Assembly (NCBI RefSeq): GCF_024345995.1
Contig: NZ_JAGQCE010000004.1
Location: 124,001-188,000, forward strand
Direction of reading: 5' to 3'
DNA from: Synechococcus sp. Cruz-7E5
GTDB lineage: Bacteria; Cyanobacteriota; Cyanobacteriia; PCC-6307; Cyanobiaceae
Length of the DNA: 64,000 bases
Shown here: piece after piece, positions 1 through 8,945 of the stretch
Position numbering within the stretch: the stretch's first letter is position 1
Layout: the number at the start of each line of letters is the position of its first letter
Notes under the pieces: generated by a model
The model's input: the letters and a program-made list of their open reading frames with translations, nothing else
The model's database searches: none
Told to the model about the DNA's origin: nothing
Program-made: the position numbers and the translations under genes

Positions 1-493
1 GGTCCCAGCCCAGCAGGTGGAGCAGGCCGTGGCTGGCCAGCCAGTGAAGCTCCCGGGCCAGGCTCACGCCCGCCGTTTCAGCCTGGCGGGCAGCCGTCTC
101 CAGGGAGATCACGATGTCGCCCAGCTCCAGGGGCTCCTCTTGATCGGGCTCAGGCGCCGGCAGCTTCGGCATCGCCGGCGCCCCTGCCAGCCCCTCGTCC
201 TGGGCGGCGAAGGCCAGCACATCGGTGGGGCCTTCCTGACTCCGCCAGCTTTCGTTGAGCTCGGCCATTTCCCCGTCGCCCACCAGGCTCAGCCCCAGGC
301 TGTAGGCCCTCGCCCGCAGAGGTTCCGGCAACTCGGGCTGCATCTGCTCCAGCCAGGTTGCCAGCAGATCAAGCCACTGCCCATCGGCCCTGGCAGGGTC
401 TGCCAGGCGGCCAGCGGCCTTCAGTAACTCCGGGCTCAGCTGCTCGTCACAGCTGAAGGCCAGATCAAGGCCAGGGCGAAGAATCGAGGTCAC
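1..493 (-). CDS. ybeY: Endoribonuclease YbeY, partial (C-terminus beyond window)
   Basis: rRNA-maturation metalloprotein that takes part in 16S rRNA 3'-end processing and ribosome quality control. Reading the minus strand from a GTG at 491-493 gives an open frame to the window edge (164 codons). It shows the family core GPTDVLAF, a GDIVIS strand and, at the very edge, the zinc-binding start HGLLHLLGWD. The remaining zinc histidine and the C-terminus are outside the window. The GTG overlaps the TGA of the upstream small membrane gene (GTGA), so the two are probably translationally coupled. An acidic, proline-rich insertion (about residues 103-118) precedes GDIVIS. Confidence 0.9.
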   Translation of the reverse strand, partial: MTSILRPGLDLAFSCDEQLSPELLKAAGRLADPARADGQWLDLLATWLEQMQPELPEPLRARAYSLGLSLVGDGEMAELNESWRSQEGPTDVLAFAAQDEGLAGAPAMPKLPAPEPDQEEPLELGDIVISLETAARQAETAGVSLARELHWLASHGLLHLLGWD

Positions 494-717
494 TGGGGCA
501 GGCTGGGCCGGCCGAACCAGGCCAGCAGCAGCAGGACGGCGCTGAATCCCACGGCGGTGAGGCCGAAATGAAGCAGGCTCTGGCGGCCCTTGCGCACCAT
601 GTTGCGCATCGCCAGCTTCACGAAGCTGGGCGGTGGGCTGGCAGCTGCCTGCGTGGGAGTGGATTCCGAGAGGTTGGCTTCGGCTGGGCTGGTGTCTGGG
701 TTGCTGCTTTCAGTCAT
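490..717 (-). CDS. Small single-span membrane protein (DUF3285-like)
   Basis: 75-residue protein with a Ser/Pro/Thr-rich N-terminus (about 1-30), a basic stretch (AMRNMVRKGRQSL) and one hydrophobic segment near residues 52-68. This is the organisation of the short cyanobacterial DUF3285 proteins; the family name is from memory of that pattern. It lies between prfB and ybeY on the same strand, 17 bases after prfB and overlapping ybeY by 4 bases, so it probably belongs to the same transcript. Function unknown; the basic region followed by a helix suggests a membrane-anchored partner protein. Confidence 0.7.
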   Translation of the reverse strand: MTESSNPDTSPAEANLSESTPTQAAASPPPSFVKLAMRNMVRKGRQSLLHFGLTAVGFSAVLLLLAWFGRPSLPQ

Positions 718-734
718 TGGGGCATGCGCAGGGC

Positions 735-1860
735 TCAGGCGGCCACATCGGCGGCGATCTCCACACCCTGGCGCAGCAGCGCCTGGATGAAGGGATCCAG
801 GTCGCCATCCATCACCCCCTGCACATCGGTGGTTTCCACGGCGGTGCGCAGATCCTTGACCATCTGGTAGGGGTGAAACACATAGTTGCGGATCTGGTTG
901 CCCCAGGCGGCTTCAACGATGTCGCCGCGGATGTCGGCGATCTCGGAGGCGCGCTGCTCCTGGGCGATCACCATCAGCTTGGCCATCAGCAGAGCCATCG
1001 CCTTCTCCTTGTTCTGGAGCTGGGAGCGCTCCTGGGTGCAGCGCACCGCCAGGCCGGTGGGCACATGCAGGATGCGCACCGCTGTCTCCACCTTGTTGAC
1101 GTTCTGGCCGCCGGCTCCGCCGGAGCGGGAGGTGGTGATCTCCAGGTCCTTGTCGGGGATGTCGAGCTTGACCTCCTCATCGAGCTTGGGCATCACCTCG
1201 ACGCCGGCGAAGCTGGTCTGCCGTTTGTCGTTGGCGTTGAACGGCGAGATCCGCACCAGCCGGTGAGTGCCCTTCTCGTTGCGCAGGTAGCCGTAGGCGT
1301 AGCGGCCGTCGATCTCGATCGTGCAGCTCTTGATGCCCGCTTCCTCCCCTTCCGAGAGCTCATCCACGGACACCTTCATGCCATGGTCTTCGGCCCAGCG
1401 GGTGTACATCCGCATCAGCATCAGGGCCCAGTCCTGGGCGTCGGTGCCGCCGGCGCCGGCATTGATCGAGATCACGGCGCCCTCCTTGTCGTAGATGCCG
1501 CTCAGAAGTCGCTCCAGCTCCCAGCGATCGAGCTCGGCCTTGAGCTTCTGCAGGCCGCCATTGGCCTCAGCCAGCAGTTCTTCGTCGGGCTCCAGGTCGT
1601 AGAGCTCAAGGGTTGCGCGGGCATCCTCCACAGCGGTTCGCCACTGTTGCAACTGCTCCAGCTGCGCCTTCACCTCATCGAGCTGGCGCATCTGCTTCTG
1701 GGCCTGCTGCTGGTCGTCCCAGAAGTCGGGCTGGGAGGCCAGCTGCTCCAGGTCCTGCTGACGCGCGTTCAGGGCCGGTACGTCAAAGACAGTCCTGGGC
1801 ATGGCCCAGGCGGTCGGTGAGCTCGGAGAGGTCGCGCTTGAAGTCGGTGAGATCGAGCAC
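735..1860 (-). CDS. prfB: Peptide chain release factor 2, with programmed +1 frameshift
   Basis: Class I release factor for UGA and UAA stops. The gene is in two frames. Frame 0 starts at a GTG (1858-1860) and encodes 25 residues, beginning [17 protein letters not shown] and ending QDCL, before an in-frame TGA at 1783-1785. The sequence there reads CTT TGA C, the canonical prfB slippery site, with an AGGA Shine-Dalgarno-like element just upstream (CCCAGGACTGTCTTTGAC). Skipping the T at 1785 continues as [15 protein letters not shown] to the stop at 735, about 374 residues in all, a normal RF2 length. The second part has the SPF stop-recognition tripeptide and the catalytic [11 protein letters not shown] loop. 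The frame simply extended upstream to about 2219 is not used: it would overlap grxC and has no RF2 similarity. Confidence 0.95.
1782..1800 (-). promoter_or_regulatory. Programmed +1 ribosomal frameshift site of prfB
   Basis: Read on the minus strand this is GCCCAGGACTGTCTTTGAC: an internal AGGA, a four-base spacer, then CTT followed by an in-frame TGA and C. When RF2 is scarce the ribosome slips forward one base on CTTT and continues in the +1 frame. When RF2 is plentiful the UGA terminates a 25-residue peptide. This is the autoregulation known for bacterial prfB. Residue counts on both sides match the E. coli arrangement (25 codons before the stop). Confidence 0.92.
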
Positions 1861-1958
1861 TGGCTGCTGCCCAACGGTTTTCCCGACCGTATCAGCGGGA
1901 CTGGGCCACTGGAGAGGCTTCTAGGATCCCGCCATTGCCATGTAGTTGGTCGATTGTG

Positions 1959-2228
1959 GTGAACACACCGGCGAAGGTCGAGATCTACACCTGGCGGTTC
2001 TGCCCCTTCTGCGTCCGAGCCAAGGCCCTGCTCGATCGCAAGGGTGTGGCCTACGAGGAATACGCCATCGATGGCGATCAGGCGGCCCGTGCCGCCATGG
2101 CTCAGCGGGCTGAAGGCCGCTCCAGCCTCCCCCAGATCTTCATCGACGACCGGGGCATCGGCGGCTGCGATGAACTCCATTCCCTGGAGCGAGCTGGCCG
2201 GCTCGATCAGTTGCTGCAAGGGGCCTGA
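1959..2228 (+). CDS. grxC: Glutaredoxin 3
   Basis: Small glutathione-dependent thiol-disulfide oxidoreductase. The sequence after VEIYTWRF has the active-site CPFC (a Phe variant of the usual CPYC), followed by [13 protein letters not shown], the cis-proline segment SLPQIFIDD and the glutathione-contacting GGCDEL. The likely start is the GTG at 1959 ([10 protein letters not shown]), although an adjacent GTG at 1956 and a TTG at 1935 are in frame. It ends two bases before gshB, so the glutaredoxin and glutathione synthetase genes form one operon, divergent from prfB. Confidence 0.93.
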   Translation: MNTPAKVEIYTWRFCPFCVRAKALLDRKGVAYEEYAIDGDQAARAAMAQRAEGRSSLPQIFIDDRGIGGCDELHSLERAGRLDQLLQGA

Positions 2229-2230
2229 GG

Positions 2231-3244
2231 GTGCCGAGTCGCGCCGAGGCCGCCAGCCGCTCCCACCTCTTTCTCGTCGATCCGGTCCAGCGTCTGCGTC
2301 CGGGTAAGGATTCGAGCGTTGCCCTGATGCAGGCGGCCCAGCGTGCCGGCCATCAGGTCTGGATCTGCAGCCTGGCCGATCTGGCGGTGGAAGGGCAGCG
2401 AGCCGACGCCACTGAGCCGGGTCACCGCCCCACGGTGCTGGCCCAGCCCGCCCGCCTCGCCCAGATTCGCCCCACTGCAGCTGGTTGGGAGATTCCCGAG
2501 CCCTGGGTGGAGCTGGGGGAACCCGAGCGGATGCCGCTTGACGCCTTCCCCTGGGTATGGATGCGCAAGGATCCGCCCGTTGATGAGGCTTACCTCTACG
2601 CCACCCATCTGCTGGAGCTGGCCGAGCCAGCCGGGGTGAGGGTGCTCAACCGGCCGGCCTCCCTCCGGGCCTGGAACGAGAAGCTCGGCGCCCTGCGTTT
2701 CAGCCATCTGATGGCGCCCACCCTCGTGAGCGGCAACATCGATCAGCTCTCGGCTTTTGCCGCCGAGCACGGCGAGGTGGTGCTCAAGCCCCTCAGCGGA
2801 CGCGCCGGTCAGGGGGTGGTGCGCAGCGAGGCGCGGGCGCCGGGGTTGCGGGCCCTGCTGGAGCTGGTCACCAACCAGGGCCAGCTGCCGGTGATGGCCC
2901 AGGCCTTCCTGCCCGAGGTGGTGGCTGGCGACAAGCGCATCCTGCTGGTGAACGGCGAACCGCTCGGTGCCGTGAACCGCCGCCCCTTGCCCGGAGAGTT
3001 CCGCAGCAACCTGGCTGTGGGTGGGGAGCCCGAAGCCACCTCCCTCACCGACGCCGAGCGCCGCATCTGTGCCGAGCTGGCACCTGCCCTGCGCGAGGCT
3101 GGGCTTTTCTTCGTTGGCATCGATGTGATCGGCGACCGCCTCAGTGAGATCAACGTGACCAGCCCCACAGGCGTGCGTGAGATCGAGCGGCTGGGCGGGG
3201 TGCCCCTGGCTGATCTCACCATTGAGGCGCTGCTGGCGAGCTGA
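2231..3244 (+). CDS. gshB: Glutathione synthetase
   Basis: ATP-grasp ligase joining gamma-glutamylcysteine to glycine. 337 residues from a GTG start. The N-terminal domain holds [16 protein letters not shown] and [17 protein letters not shown], the usual prokaryotic GshB motif. The ATP-grasp part has [16 protein letters not shown] and the metal-binding C-terminal [14 protein letters not shown]-like segment (seen as [16 protein letters not shown]). Translated immediately after grxC; glutathione made here is the electron donor for that glutaredoxin. Confidence 0.95.
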   Translation: MPSRAEAASRSHLFLVDPVQRLRPGKDSSVALMQAAQRAGHQVWICSLADLAVEGQRADATEPGHRPTVLAQPARLAQIRPTAAGWEIPEPWVELGEPERMPLDAFPWVWMRKDPPVDEAYLYATHLLELAEPAGVRVLNRPASLRAWNEKLGALRFSHLMAPTLVSGNIDQLSAFAAEHGEVVLKPLSGRAGQGVVRSEARAPGLRALLELVTNQGQLPVMAQAFLPEVVAGDKRILLVNGEPLGAVNRRPLPGEFRSNLAVGGEPEATSLTDAERRICAELAPALREAGLFFVGIDVIGDRLSEINVTSPTGVREIERLGGVPLADLTIEALLAS

Positions 3245-3290
3245 CTGAAACTCGAACTACTCTGCGGTTCAAGCCTCCCCCGCGGGACCA

Positions 3291-4334
3291 ATGAGCTCCG
3301 ATTCCCATCCGCTCAACTCCCAGCAGAGCGACACTGTCACGAGCAACACCGTCACGAGCCGGGATGACGTCATGGAGGGGGCAAGTCGTCGGGCTGATCG
3401 GCTGATGACCGAAGAGATCGAGGATGCGGTTCAGCCCTTGTTCAAGGTGAATCGTGCCCTCGGCTGGGGCCGGCTGCTGCTGTTGCTGTTGCCGGCCCTT
3501 GCCTGCCTGGTCATGTATATCCGCGAGCCGTATCTGCCTTTGGCTGTTCTCTGGTTGCTGGCGGCGGCCGTGTTTTATGGCTTCGTGATGATCAGCACCC
3601 ACGACATCAGCCATGCCAGCCTGCTAGATCTCGGCAACGCTGAGCAGGCGTTGGGATGCGCCCTGAGCTGGCCCGTGGCATGGCCTTATCGCACGTACCG
3701 CAATCTCCATCAGCTTCACCACCGTATGAACGGGATGGATCTCCGCGATCCGGAACGACGTGAACCATCCGAAGAGGAACTGGCCAGGGCCGGTTGGTGG
3801 AGGCGGCTCCATTTCAGCCATCCTTTCTGGCTGAGCGTGCTGGTGCTCGGCGGCATCCAGTTGATTGGTTCCATGTTCTGGTTCGGCTGGAAGCTGCGCG
3901 ACAGCCATTCGAGACTGATTGGAGGCCTGGTCAGCGATGGGATCGGGATCCTGGTGGTGCAGGCCGCCATGTTCACTTGGGCGATCGGCCATGGCCAGCT
4001 GATCAAGTTGCTGTTGATGCTGGTGGTGGTGGAGCGGGTGGTGGGGGCTCTGATGCAGGTACGCGGAATGATTGAGCACCATGGAATCTGGAAGCGGTTT
4101 TCCACCTATGAGCTCACCCAGCTCTACAGCTCCCGCAACATTGAAGCCAGTCCTCTGGTGAATCTGCTGATGGGAGGTCTGCCCCATCACTCCCTTCACC
4201 ACGCCTACCCCTCCATCCCCTACGACAAGCTGCCCCAGGCCACACTTATCGCGGAAGAGGTGCTCAGTCGGAACGGTCATCCTCCCCTGCCGAAACTGAA
4301 CAGCTATGCGGAGGGCGTGGCTCTCCTGCTCTGA
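3291..4334 (+). CDS. Membrane fatty acid desaturase family protein
   Basis: 347-residue integral membrane di-iron enzyme. Three histidine boxes are visible: HDISH (104-108), HQLHH (140-144) and HHSLHH (299-304), with an additional IEHHG near 261-265. Hydrophobic segments lie at about 61-77, 83-101, 181-198 and 219-257. These place it in the desaturase/hydroxylase superfamily that uses O2 and reduced ferredoxin. The substrate (acyl lipid or carotenoid) cannot be assigned from sequence alone. The N-terminal 45 residues are polar and Ser/Thr-rich. It stands alone on the plus strand, 46 bases after gshB. Confidence 0.75.
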   Translation: MSSDSHPLNSQQSDTVTSNTVTSRDDVMEGASRRADRLMTEEIEDAVQPLFKVNRALGWGRLLLLLLPALACLVMYIREPYLPLAVLWLLAAAVFYGFVMISTHDISHASLLDLGNAEQALGCALSWPVAWPYRTYRNLHQLHHRMNGMDLRDPERREPSEEELARAGWWRRLHFSHPFWLSVLVLGGIQLIGSMFWFGWKLRDSHSRLIGGLVSDGIGILVVQAAMFTWAIGHGQLIKLLLMLVVVERVVGALMQVRGMIEHHGIWKRFSTYELTQLYSSRNIEASPLVNLLMGGLPHHSLHHAYPSIPYDKLPQATLIAEEVLSRNGHPPLPKLNSYAEGVALLL

Positions 4335-4378
4335 GCGTTGGTTAGCTCAAGTCCCAAGGGAGGTACCAAGGTGGCTGG

Positions 4379-4678
4379 TCAGTTTCCCCTGATGGCCTGC
4401 AGCCACCAACGCACACCCACCAGCAGAAAGCGAGGGTCGCCCAGAAATTCCGGCAGGGTTCCCTCCACCGCGTGACCGGCGAACTGCAAAGCCCATCCGG
4501 CCAGGAACAGCGCCGCGGCAGGGAAACCAAGTCCAGGCCACCAGATGGCCAGGGCCGCGGCCACCAGGGAGATCACTATCAAAGGGATGCCGATGAGATG
4601 GCAGAAGCGGTTCAGCGGGTGGCGATGGCTCCGCTCGTAGCGTTTGATCCATTCGCTCCAGGGTTGACCGTTCAGCAT
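4379..4678 (-). CDS. DUF962/Mpo1-like membrane protein
   Basis: 99 residues with the family signature near the N-terminus: WIKRYERSHRHPLNRFCHLIGIPL. This supplies the conserved histidines (SHRHPLN and CHLIG) that in the yeast relative Mpo1 bind iron for alpha-oxidation of 2-hydroxy fatty acids. A further HAVEG histidine lies after the second hydrophobic stretch. Two to three membrane segments (about 29-46, 50-68). It begins five bases after the patatin phospholipase stop on the same strand, which suggests a lipid-related pair. The catalytic role in bacteria is inferred. Confidence 0.75.
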   Translation of the reverse strand: MLNGQPWSEWIKRYERSHRHPLNRFCHLIGIPLIVISLVAAALAIWWPGLGFPAAALFLAGWALQFAGHAVEGTLPEFLGDPRFLLVGVRWWLQAIRGN

Positions 4679-4683
4679 CGTGA

Positions 4684-6420
4684 TCAGGACGTCGAATCCT
4701 GGGAGGGTGATTTGACTACCGCCTCATGGCCAGACCAGGAGGAGAGGTTCTCACGGGCATGCTTGTAACCGGCTTCGAAACTCTGGAGATAACTTTTCCA
4801 CTCCAGAAACGGAATGTGCCCAATCTCCGGCCTGAGCACAATATCGGCTAATCGTTCCTGGGAATGGGATGTGGAATGGGAGGCACACATCATCGCATTG
4901 ATGAGGGTTTTAGCCAGTGACGGGCGTCGTCGCTGGCGATCCGGACCGTAGTTATTGGCCGAATCAGGCTCCACATCCAGGGACACCGCAATGATCCGTC
5001 CGTCGGTGAGCGCACGGGCTGGAGCGATCGGCAGATTGCTCAGGATCCCTCCGTCCACATGCAGGTGTCCTGTGGCATCTTCCACGGGCGGGAAGATCCC
5101 TGGCACTGACATGCTGGCCAGCACGGCGGTGGGGATGTCGCCGCTGGTCCAGGCCTGCAGCTGATTGGTGGATAGGTTGGTGGAGAAGCACTGCAGCACC
5201 AGCCAGCTGTCTTCGATTTGCGAGGGGCCGAAGAAGGCCCTGAGTTCTCGTTCTGAATTGGCCAGGGAGAAGAGTGATTGCCGTGGAAGGGTCAGCGAGT
5301 AGGGCCGTGAACGGATGATCACCCGCTCAAGGTGGCCAAGAATCTCATCGGCCTTGAGATCGAATGCGGCCAGCGATGACACCAGCGCTCCGATGCTCAC
5401 CCCCATCACCATGTCGATGTCAAGGGCCTTGCACTCCTGCAGTGCGGCGATCGTTCCCACATGGGCAAATCCCCTGGCCCCACCCCCGCCGAGCACCAGC
5501 ACATTCTGACGACGCAGCACCGTTCGGGCCAGCCGCTGCAGATGGCTGCGCTGGCCGGATCGGACATTGAGCACAAAGGAGACGCGCCTGCCGCCGCCCC
5601 AGGGTTTCGTGCAGGGGCGCTCCTGATCGCTTGGCCAGAGCCGGACCAGGATGCACTCCGCTTTGGTCGGATCGGGAATCTGGATGTGATCGGCAGTCCC
5701 GTCCGTGAGAATCACCAGGCGGTCGAGAAGCTTCTGATTACGGGAGCTCAGCAGCTCTGGAGCCTGTGTGAGGAACACCCGGCTCAATCCCGCTCCGGTG
5801 GCCTGGGTCAGTGCCAGGTGGAGGTCGGCTTCATTGGTGAAGGGGCTGAGAAGTGGACCTTCGCCCAGTGAGATCTCACCGGCGCCAAGGCTGATCAGTT
5901 CTTCCGGCAAGCCCTCCAGGACCAGCTTGGTGAGGTGGGAGTATGGGCTGGCGTTGTGAATCAGGATCGTGCCCAGGGCAGATCGCCGCGGGTCACGTCC
6001 GATCGAGGCCGCATCAGCCAGGGTTGTGATCAGCAGCGATTGGAGCTCTTCTGAGAGGGAGAGCAGCTGGCGCAGATTCTCCAGGTTGAAGCCAAAAACG
6101 TTCAGATCGGTGAGTGCGATCGCCGATGCGGACCGTGGCTCATCGCCCAGCAGTCCGTATTCCCCCACCAGATCACCGCGCACCACTTTCCGGAACCAGG
6201 CCGTGCTTGGGCTCAGGGGGCCGTTGAACAGTCCGAGGATGCCCGACTCGATCACATAGGCGAGCTTGGCGGCGTCCCCTTCCTGGAAGAGCAGCTGCCC
6301 CTCCAAGAGGCTGAGCGGAAGTGGATTCAGGGCCTCGAGGCACTCTGGCGGGATGGTGCGGAACAGACGGGAGCTGGCAAACACCTGCTGGAGGCGCTCC
6401 TCTGGGGACGGGTCGCTCAT
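4684..6420 (-). CDS. Cyclic-nucleotide-binding domain plus patatin-like phospholipase
   Basis: About 578 residues with the architecture of NTE-type lysophospholipases. Residues about 20-140 form a cNMP-binding/CRP-like fold (GDLVGEYGLLGDEPRSASAIAL). The patatin domain from about 310 has the oxyanion loop LGGGGARGFAHVG, the nucleophile elbow GVSIG and the catalytic aspartate motif VDGG. The binding domain lacks the classical RTA cAMP signature (it reads RSASA), so its ligand is uncertain. Start chosen at the ATG at 6418-6420, which overlaps the menF stop as ATGA; a GTG two codons upstream is also possible. Likely hydrolyses membrane lysophospholipids; coupling to menF is positional only. Confidence 0.85.
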   Translation of the reverse strand: MSDPSPEERLQQVFASSRLFRTIPPECLEALNPLPLSLLEGQLLFQEGDAAKLAYVIESGILGLFNGPLSPSTAWFRKVVRGDLVGEYGLLGDEPRSASAIALTDLNVFGFNLENLRQLLSLSEELQSLLITTLADAASIGRDPRRSALGTILIHNASPYSHLTKLVLEGLPEELISLGAGEISLGEGPLLSPFTNEADLHLALTQATGAGLSRVFLTQAPELLSSRNQKLLDRLVILTDGTADHIQIPDPTKAECILVRLWPSDQERPCTKPWGGGRRVSFVLNVRSGQRSHLQRLARTVLRRQNVLVLGGGGARGFAHVGTIAALQECKALDIDMVMGVSIGALVSSLAAFDLKADEILGHLERVIIRSRPYSLTLPRQSLFSLANSERELRAFFGPSQIEDSWLVLQCFSTNLSTNQLQAWTSGDIPTAVLASMSVPGIFPPVEDATGHLHVDGGILSNLPIAPARALTDGRIIAVSLDVEPDSANNYGPDRQRRRPSLAKTLINAMMCASHSTSHSQERLADIVLRPEIGHIPFLEWKSYLQSFEAGYKHARENLSSWSGHEAVVKSPSQDSTS

Positions 6421-7850
6421 CCCCACCAGGACGCTCGCTCGCCCTGGGGTTGGCCGACCCGCTGGATTGGGGATTCGAGCGGAAGATTGAGCTGCTGCTG
6501 CAGCACCCCCAGCTTCAGGGCCACTTCCTGGAGTTCCCGCTCCGGCTCGGAACCGCGCACAAGACCGGCGCCGGCGGTGAGTTCCAGCTGGTGGCCCTGC
6601 AGGCGACCACTGCGGATCGCCACCCTCAGCTCGGCATCACCGGCACTGTCGATCCAGCCGATCGGTGCGGCGTAGTGGCCCCTCTCGAACGGTTCGAGGC
6701 TGCGCAACCAGGCCATCGCCTCCCGCCGCGGCAGCCCGGCCACCGCCGGGGTGGGATGCAGGGCCTCGGCCAGGGCCAGGGGCTGGTGCTCCATCAGGGC
6801 GGCGGTGATGGGGGTGTGCAGATGAACCAGCTTGCCGTGTCTGGCCAGTCTGGGGTGGCGGGGCCGCCGGGGCGTCAGTCCAGCCTCCGAGAGCACCCGG
6901 GTGATCGCCTCCACCACCAGTTCATGCTCGTGGCGGTCCTTGACCGAATGGGTGAGCTGCTCGGCCGGTGGTCCCAGGGAGGCTGTGCCTGCCAAGGCAT
7001 CGCAGCGCAGTTGCCCCTGCCGCACCGCCAGCAACCGCTCGGGCGACGCCCCGATCAGCGCATCGCCGGGTCGCTGCTGCCAGAGGAAGCGGCAGCTGCC
7101 CGGTTGGTGGCGGCGCAGGCGGGCCAGCAGCTCCAGGGGCTCGAGCGGCTGATCCAGTCCCACCTGCTGGCGTACCGCGACCACCAGTTTGCGCAGGGCG
7201 CCGCTTTCCACCAGGTCCAGGGCCTGACGCACCGCCTCGCGGTAGTCGCTCTCCCAGCAGGAGCGGCTGGTGATGCCCACCCCGCTGGTGCCTGGCAGAC
7301 CGCCTTCGCCTTCGGTCGGTAGCCGGCTCAGCAGCTGGGCCCGCTCCCAGAGCTCCTCGGCCACGCCACGGGGGGTGACCTCTCCGCCGAGGCAGCGCTG
7401 CAGCCGCAGCCAGCAATGGCGTCCCTGACGGCTCAGCTGCCAGCGGGGCAGCACGGCCTGCACGCCGGCAACGGAGCCGCTGCCCTCCTGCAGGGGACTG
7501 TCGAAAAAGGAGAAGGCCAGCAGCACCCTCGGCCTGGCCAGGGGCGGAACGTGCTGGGGCTGTTGCCCCAGACGGCTGAGGCTCATGGCGCTGAAGCGCT
7601 GGGCCAGCTCGAAGCGCCTCGGTCCGCTCAGCTCCAGGCGGTGGGTGCTGCCGCTGGCTGCCAGACAGAGCCCGGGCGCGCCGTCCCAGAGAAAGCGGAA
7701 GCGTCCCCCGTCATCGAGGTGGGGGAGCAGCGCCAGGGGATCCCGGCAGGGCATGGGCAGCGCCAGGCTGAGCACGCCCTCTTCCTCCAGCTGCCGTGCC
7801 CCCTGGGCGGCGGCGGCGAGCAGTTCGGTGAAGGAGGGAACGACCTGCAC
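6417..7850 (-). CDS. menF: Isochorismate synthase (MenF)
   Basis: First committed step toward phylloquinone (vitamin K1), the secondary electron acceptor of photosystem I: chorismate to isochorismate. 477 residues from a GTG start. The C-terminal chorismate-binding domain has GASPERLLAVRQGQLRCDALAGT, the KDRHEHELVVE active-site segment, HPTPAVAGLPR and the final ERGHYAAPIGW. The N-terminal half is divergent, as usual. It is divergent from menA (75 bases between starts) and overlaps the downstream patatin gene by 3 bases. Confidence 0.92.
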   Translation of the reverse strand: MQVVPSFTELLAAAAQGARQLEEEGVLSLALPMPCRDPLALLPHLDDGGRFRFLWDGAPGLCLAASGSTHRLELSGPRRFELAQRFSAMSLSRLGQQPQHVPPLARPRVLLAFSFFDSPLQEGSGSVAGVQAVLPRWQLSRQGRHCWLRLQRCLGGEVTPRGVAEELWERAQLLSRLPTEGEGGLPGTSGVGITSRSCWESDYREAVRQALDLVESGALRKLVVAVRQQVGLDQPLEPLELLARLRRHQPGSCRFLWQQRPGDALIGASPERLLAVRQGQLRCDALAGTASLGPPAEQLTHSVKDRHEHELVVEAITRVLSEAGLTPRRPRHPRLARHGKLVHLHTPITAALMEHQPLALAEALHPTPAVAGLPRREAMAWLRSLEPFERGHYAAPIGWIDSAGDAELRVAIRSGRLQGHQLELTAGAGLVRGSEPERELQEVALKLGVLQQQLNLPLESPIQRVGQPQGERASWWG

Positions 7851-7925
7851 CAGGACGATGGCGGCGGTGGCCAGGAAAGCTGCTCAAATGTATGGGTGCT
7901 TTCCGGTCCGCCGTCCCCGCTGCCC

Positions 7926-8945
7926 ATGTCCGACCCCCAGGTCGTCGCAAGCCGTTACGCCGATGGGAACTCCGCCGGCGACCTGTCGCCCTGGGACCGC
8001 TCCCACGACCCATCCCGCCGCCGCCTCTGGAAGGCGGCGATCAAATGGCCGATGTATTCGGTGGCGGTGATGCCGGTGCTGCTGGCTGCGGGTTGGTGGA
8101 CCGGCCGGGGCCAGGTGCCTCGCCTCGATCAACTGCTGGCTTTCCTCCTGGCGGCGGTGCTGCTGCTGGGCTGGGAGAACCTGGCCAACGATGTCTTCGA
8201 TGCTGATACCGGCGTGGACCGGCTCGGCAAGCCCCATTCCCTGGTGAATCTCACCGGCCGCCGCGACCGGGTGGCCCAGCTCGCCAATGGTTGCCTGGCG
8301 CTCGGATTGGCGCTGTTTGCCCTGGTGGCGGCCCGCAGCAACCCCTTGGTGCTGGCGCTGGTGCTGGGCTGCTGCGCGCTCGGCTACATCTACCAGGGAC
8401 CACCCCTGAGACTGGGCTACCGCGGCCTGGGTGAACCACTCTGCTGGCTCGCCTTCGGCCCGCTGGCAACCGCCGCCGCCCTGTTGGCGCTGGCGCCCTC
8501 GGCCGGCGCCGGGCTCGGTGACCTGGTTCCTGTCGCCGGTATCCCATGGAAGGCGGCCCTGCTGCTCGGCAGCGGACCCGCCCTGGCGACCACCCTGGTG
8601 CTGTTCTGCTCCCATTTCCATCAGGTGGAACAGGACGCCAGCCACGGCAAACGCTCGCCGGTGGTGAAGTTGGGCACGGCCGGCGCCGCTGCCCTGGTGC
8701 CCTGGTTCATCGCCCTGAGCCTGGCCCTGCAGTGGGCACCGGTGCTTCTGGGGCGCTGGCCCCTGACGGCCCTGCTGGGGATCGTGGGCCTGCCTTCAGC
8801 CAGGGGCCTGATCAAGCTGCTGCGCGATCACCACGACACACCTGAGCGGATCGCCGGCAGCAAGTTCCTGGCCCTGCGCTTCCAGGCTTTCAATGGTCTG
8901 GGCCTGGCGCTGGGCCTGGCGATCGGCCCCTGGCTGCCGCTGTGA
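7926..8945 (+). CDS. menA: 1,4-dihydroxy-2-naphthoate phytyltransferase (MenA)
   Basis: UbiA-family prenyltransferase that attaches the phytyl chain in phylloquinone synthesis. Starting at the ATG at 7926 it has 339 residues. The Mg-diphosphate motif is NDVFDADTGVDR and the second acidic motif is in the SHFHQVEQDASHGKRSP loop. About eight to nine hydrophobic helices follow. The frame is open far upstream, but that part is a shadow of menF. Stop overlaps the menC start region. Confidence 0.92.
   Translation: MSDPQVVASRYADGNSAGDLSPWDRSHDPSRRRLWKAAIKWPMYSVAVMPVLLAAGWWTGRGQVPRLDQLLAFLLAAVLLLGWENLANDVFDADTGVDRLGKPHSLVNLTGRRDRVAQLANGCLALGLALFALVAARSNPLVLALVLGCCALGYIYQGPPLRLGYRGLGEPLCWLAFGPLATAAALLALAPSAGAGLGDLVPVAGIPWKAALLLGSGPALATTLVLFCSHFHQVEQDASHGKRSPVVKLGTAGAAALVPWFIALSLALQWAPVLLGRWPLTALLGIVGLPSARGLIKLLRDHHDTPERIAGSKFLALRFQAFNGLGLALGLAIGPWLPL

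Noticed and set aside
633-1820. Long plus-strand frame opposite prfB
   Set aside because: Antisense shadow of prfB: composition and periodicity follow the minus-strand gene.
735-2219. Continuous 494-codon frame as the prfB gene
   Set aside because: The part above 1784 has no RF2 similarity and overlaps grxC; the canonical frameshift site explains the true N-terminus.
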